Assembly: GCA_002413075.1 (NCBI GenBank)
Contig: DHWG01000210.1
Span: 403-7,963 of the forward strand
DNA length: 7,561 bases
DNA from: Desulfosporosinus sp. UBA5188
GTDB lineage: Bacteria; Bacillota; Desulfitobacteriia; Desulfitobacteriales; Desulfitobacteriaceae
Reading direction: 5' to 3'
Below the pieces are notes generated by a model. The model did not search any database, had not been told where the DNA came from, and saw only the letters and a program-made list of their open reading frames with translations. Position numbers and translations under genes: made by a program. Numbering within the stretch: the first letter of the stretch is position 1; each line of letters opens with the position of its first letter. Positions 6,740-7,561 of this stretch are shown here, piece after piece.

Positions 6740-6753
6740 TGTAAACGGTTACA
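6740..6753. promoter_or_regulatory. LacI-type operator O2 (RbsR and/or CcpA cre)
   Basis: TGTAAACGGTTACA sits in a longer palindrome AATGTAAACGGTTACATT (6738-6755). It begins 11 bp downstream of the main promoter's -10, about +5 to +18 of the predicted transcript, the classic position for repression. Flanking A and T make it a full match to the cre consensus WTGNAANCGNWNNCAW as well. Its centre is 169 bp from that of O1. Confidence 0.82.
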
Positions 6754-6764
6754 TTTATAATGTG

Positions 6765-6793
6765 ATTTTAACTTCTTCAGAATGCACTGTCAA
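6765..6793 (-). promoter_or_regulatory. Main rbs operon promoter
   Basis: On the minus strand a perfect TTGACA (6788-6793) and TAAAAT (6765-6770) are separated by exactly 17 bp, a near-consensus sigma-A promoter. Transcription should start near 6758, just ahead of operator O2, leaving a leader of about 210 nt before rbsR. This is the strongest promoter seen in the window and fits a repressor-controlled operon. Confidence 0.75.
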
Positions 6794-6867
6794 TCCCTAT
6801 TTCCAATTTAGATTACCCAAAAGTAATCCCAACATGCAATTTCATTATAGCAAAGTCATTTTAATAA

Positions 6868-6907
6868 ATAAGCCGACTTTTCCTTAGTGTTGGAAAAGTC
6901 GGCTTAT
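6868..6907 (-). terminator. Terminator of the sensor kinase gene
   Basis: A perfect 16-bp inverted repeat (arms 6868-6883 and 6892-6907, ATAAGCCGACTTTTCC) surrounds an 8-nt loop. It begins 27 nt after the kinase stop codon. On the minus strand it is followed by TTATTAAAA, not a pure T run. It should still end kinase transcription and separate it from the rbs promoter, and it could also work on the opposite strand. Confidence 0.8.
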
Positions 6908-6934
6908 CATTTCTATATTGTCCTTGTGTCGGCT

Positions 6935-7561
6935 TTAGTCATTGAAGGGCAACAATATCTCCACCCTAACCCCACGTTCACTCCGATTCGCAGCTATTAT
7001 CTTCCCCCCATGCTGATCAAGGATGCGATGCACAACGGATAGCCCTAATCCAGTCCCTTTCTCCTTCGTCGTGAAAAATGGGTCAAAAATATAGGGCATG
7101 GCGTCTGGCGAAATGCCGGGTCCCTCGTCCCTAACGGCGAAGCCTACAAAGCCATCCTTCTGAACCCCCTCTAGAAGAATAGCACCCCCCTCCCCCTGGG
7201 CATCGATGGCATTAAGCAAGATATTTAAAATGACTTGCTTAATCTGATCTGGGTCCACCTCAACCTCTTGCTCGTCAACCTGGTTTCGCGCTTGCTTTAA
7301 GTCAATATGATGTTGTCGCAGGGCAGGCTGGATCAAGGTGACTCCTTCATCCAAGAGTTTGCCTAACGCAAACCTCCCACGTACCGGCTCTTTAGGACGC
7401 GCAAAGGACAGGAACTCACTTACTAAGCGATTTAACCGTTCGCATTCTTCCAAAAGCACCCGACAATATTCCGAAACAACTCCATCTTCGACCTTTTCTT
7501 GTGCCAGGAGTTGGATGCTCACTTTCATAATCCCCAAGGGATTGCGTATTTCATGAGCCAA
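6935..7561 (-). CDS. Sensor histidine kinase, C-terminal part (cut by window edge)
   Basis: The visible 208 residues are the transmitter half of a two-component sensor kinase that autophosphorylates on histidine and passes phosphate to a response regulator. The window opens in the H-box AHEIRNPLG (phosphoacceptor His at visible residue 3), then the dimerisation helices to about 55. The ATP-binding domain follows, with N-box QVILNILLNAIDA (109-121), G1 box DEGPGI (145-150), F-box FDPFFTTKEK (159-168) and G2 box GTGLGLS (169-175). The H-box and N-box style resembles NtrB/AtoS/KinA-type kinases with upstream PAS domains. The TTG at 7559-7561 encodes an internal leucine, not a start. The sensor part and partner regulator lie outside the window, so the signal is unknown. 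The terminator after it and the strong rbs promoter suggest it is not part of the rbs operon. Confidence 0.92.
   Translation of the reverse strand: MAHEIRNPLGIMKVSIQLLAQEKVEDGVVSEYCRVLLEECERLNRLVSEFLSFARPKEPVRGRFALGKLLDEGVTLIQPALRQHHIDLKQARNQVDEQEVEVDPDQIKQVILNILLNAIDAQGEGGAILLEGVQKDGFVGFAVRDEGPGISPDAMPYIFDPFFTTKEKGTGLGLSVVHRILDQHGGKIIAANRSERGVRVEILLPFND

Larger units (their letters stand above)
6547..6934. other. Non-coding control region between rbsR and the kinase gene
   Basis: This 388-nt, A+T-rich stretch holds the terminator of the kinase gene, a strong rbs promoter, two LacI-type operators and a roughly 210-nt rbs leader. The leader has several A- and T-rich runs but no clear terminator/antiterminator pair or riboswitch that I recognise. 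A small inverted repeat GATTAC-CCAAAA-GTAATC (6811-6828) lies 17 nt upstream of the main promoter. The only open frame on the plus strand (66 codons from 6687) has no ribosome site, covers the operator and ends in the terminator hairpin, so I do not call it a gene. Confidence 0.7.

Noticed and set aside
6687..6887. 66-codon plus-strand open frame in the control region
   Set aside because: It has no ribosome site, spans the operator and main promoter, ends inside the terminator hairpin and resembles no family I know.
1..7561. Mobile elements, CRISPR repeats, tRNA or a new defence-type system
   Set aside because: I found no transposase or integrase motifs, regularly spaced repeats, tRNA-like cloverleaf or unknown multi-gene cassette; nearly all coding sequence is explained by rbs genes and a kinase.

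Overview
The window carries a complete ribose-utilisation operon, rbsR-rbsK-rbsD-rbsA-rbsC-rbsB, transcribed right to left on the minus strand. It lies between the C-terminal part of a sensor histidine kinase gene (right edge) and two decayed feoA-like iron-transport genes (left edge). Strong AGGAGG-type ribosome sites, TTG and GTG starts, the RKDACB gene order known from Bacillus subtilis, LacI/CcpA-type operators and a lipoprotein-type RbsB all point to a Gram-positive Firmicute. The protein style and the feoA-feoA-like arrangement make a clostridial, Peptococcaceae-like host (Desulfitobacterium/Desulfosporosinus type) my best guess. That guess rests on pattern memory, not on a search.

Layout from right to left, the direction of transcription. 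7561-6935: 3' part of a HisKA/HATPase_c sensor kinase, closed by a perfect 16-bp hairpin at 6868-6907. 6934-6547: a non-coding control region. It holds a near-consensus promoter (TTGACA, 17 bp, TAAAAT at 6765-6793) with a LacI-type operator just downstream (6740-6753), and then a leader of about 210 nt. A second, almost identical operator (6571-6584) sits just below a weaker possible promoter next to rbsR. 6546-1775: rbsR, rbsK, rbsD, rbsA and rbsC, which abut, overlap or lie within 23 nt of each other. 1774-1583: the only real intercistronic gap, with hairpin potential. 1582-647: rbsB, then the operon terminator at 566-616. 501-1: a promoter with an overlapping Fur-box-like site, two frameshifted and truncated feoA-like remnants, and a second Fur-box-like site ahead of a start codon at the window edge.

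How it works together: RbsB (lipid-anchored outside the membrane) delivers ribose to the RbsC permease, and RbsA powers uptake. RbsD speeds interconversion of the pyranose form to the forms used by RbsK. RbsK makes ribose 5-phosphate for the pentose phosphate pathway and nucleotide synthesis. RbsR, the first gene, most likely represses its own operon through the two operators. The same sites also match the CcpA cre consensus, so catabolite control is possible.

I found no mobile element, CRISPR array, tRNA or rRNA. The core operon is conventional. The parts worth a second look are the decayed feoA pair with its surviving Fur-type sites, and the paired operators with a long leader.
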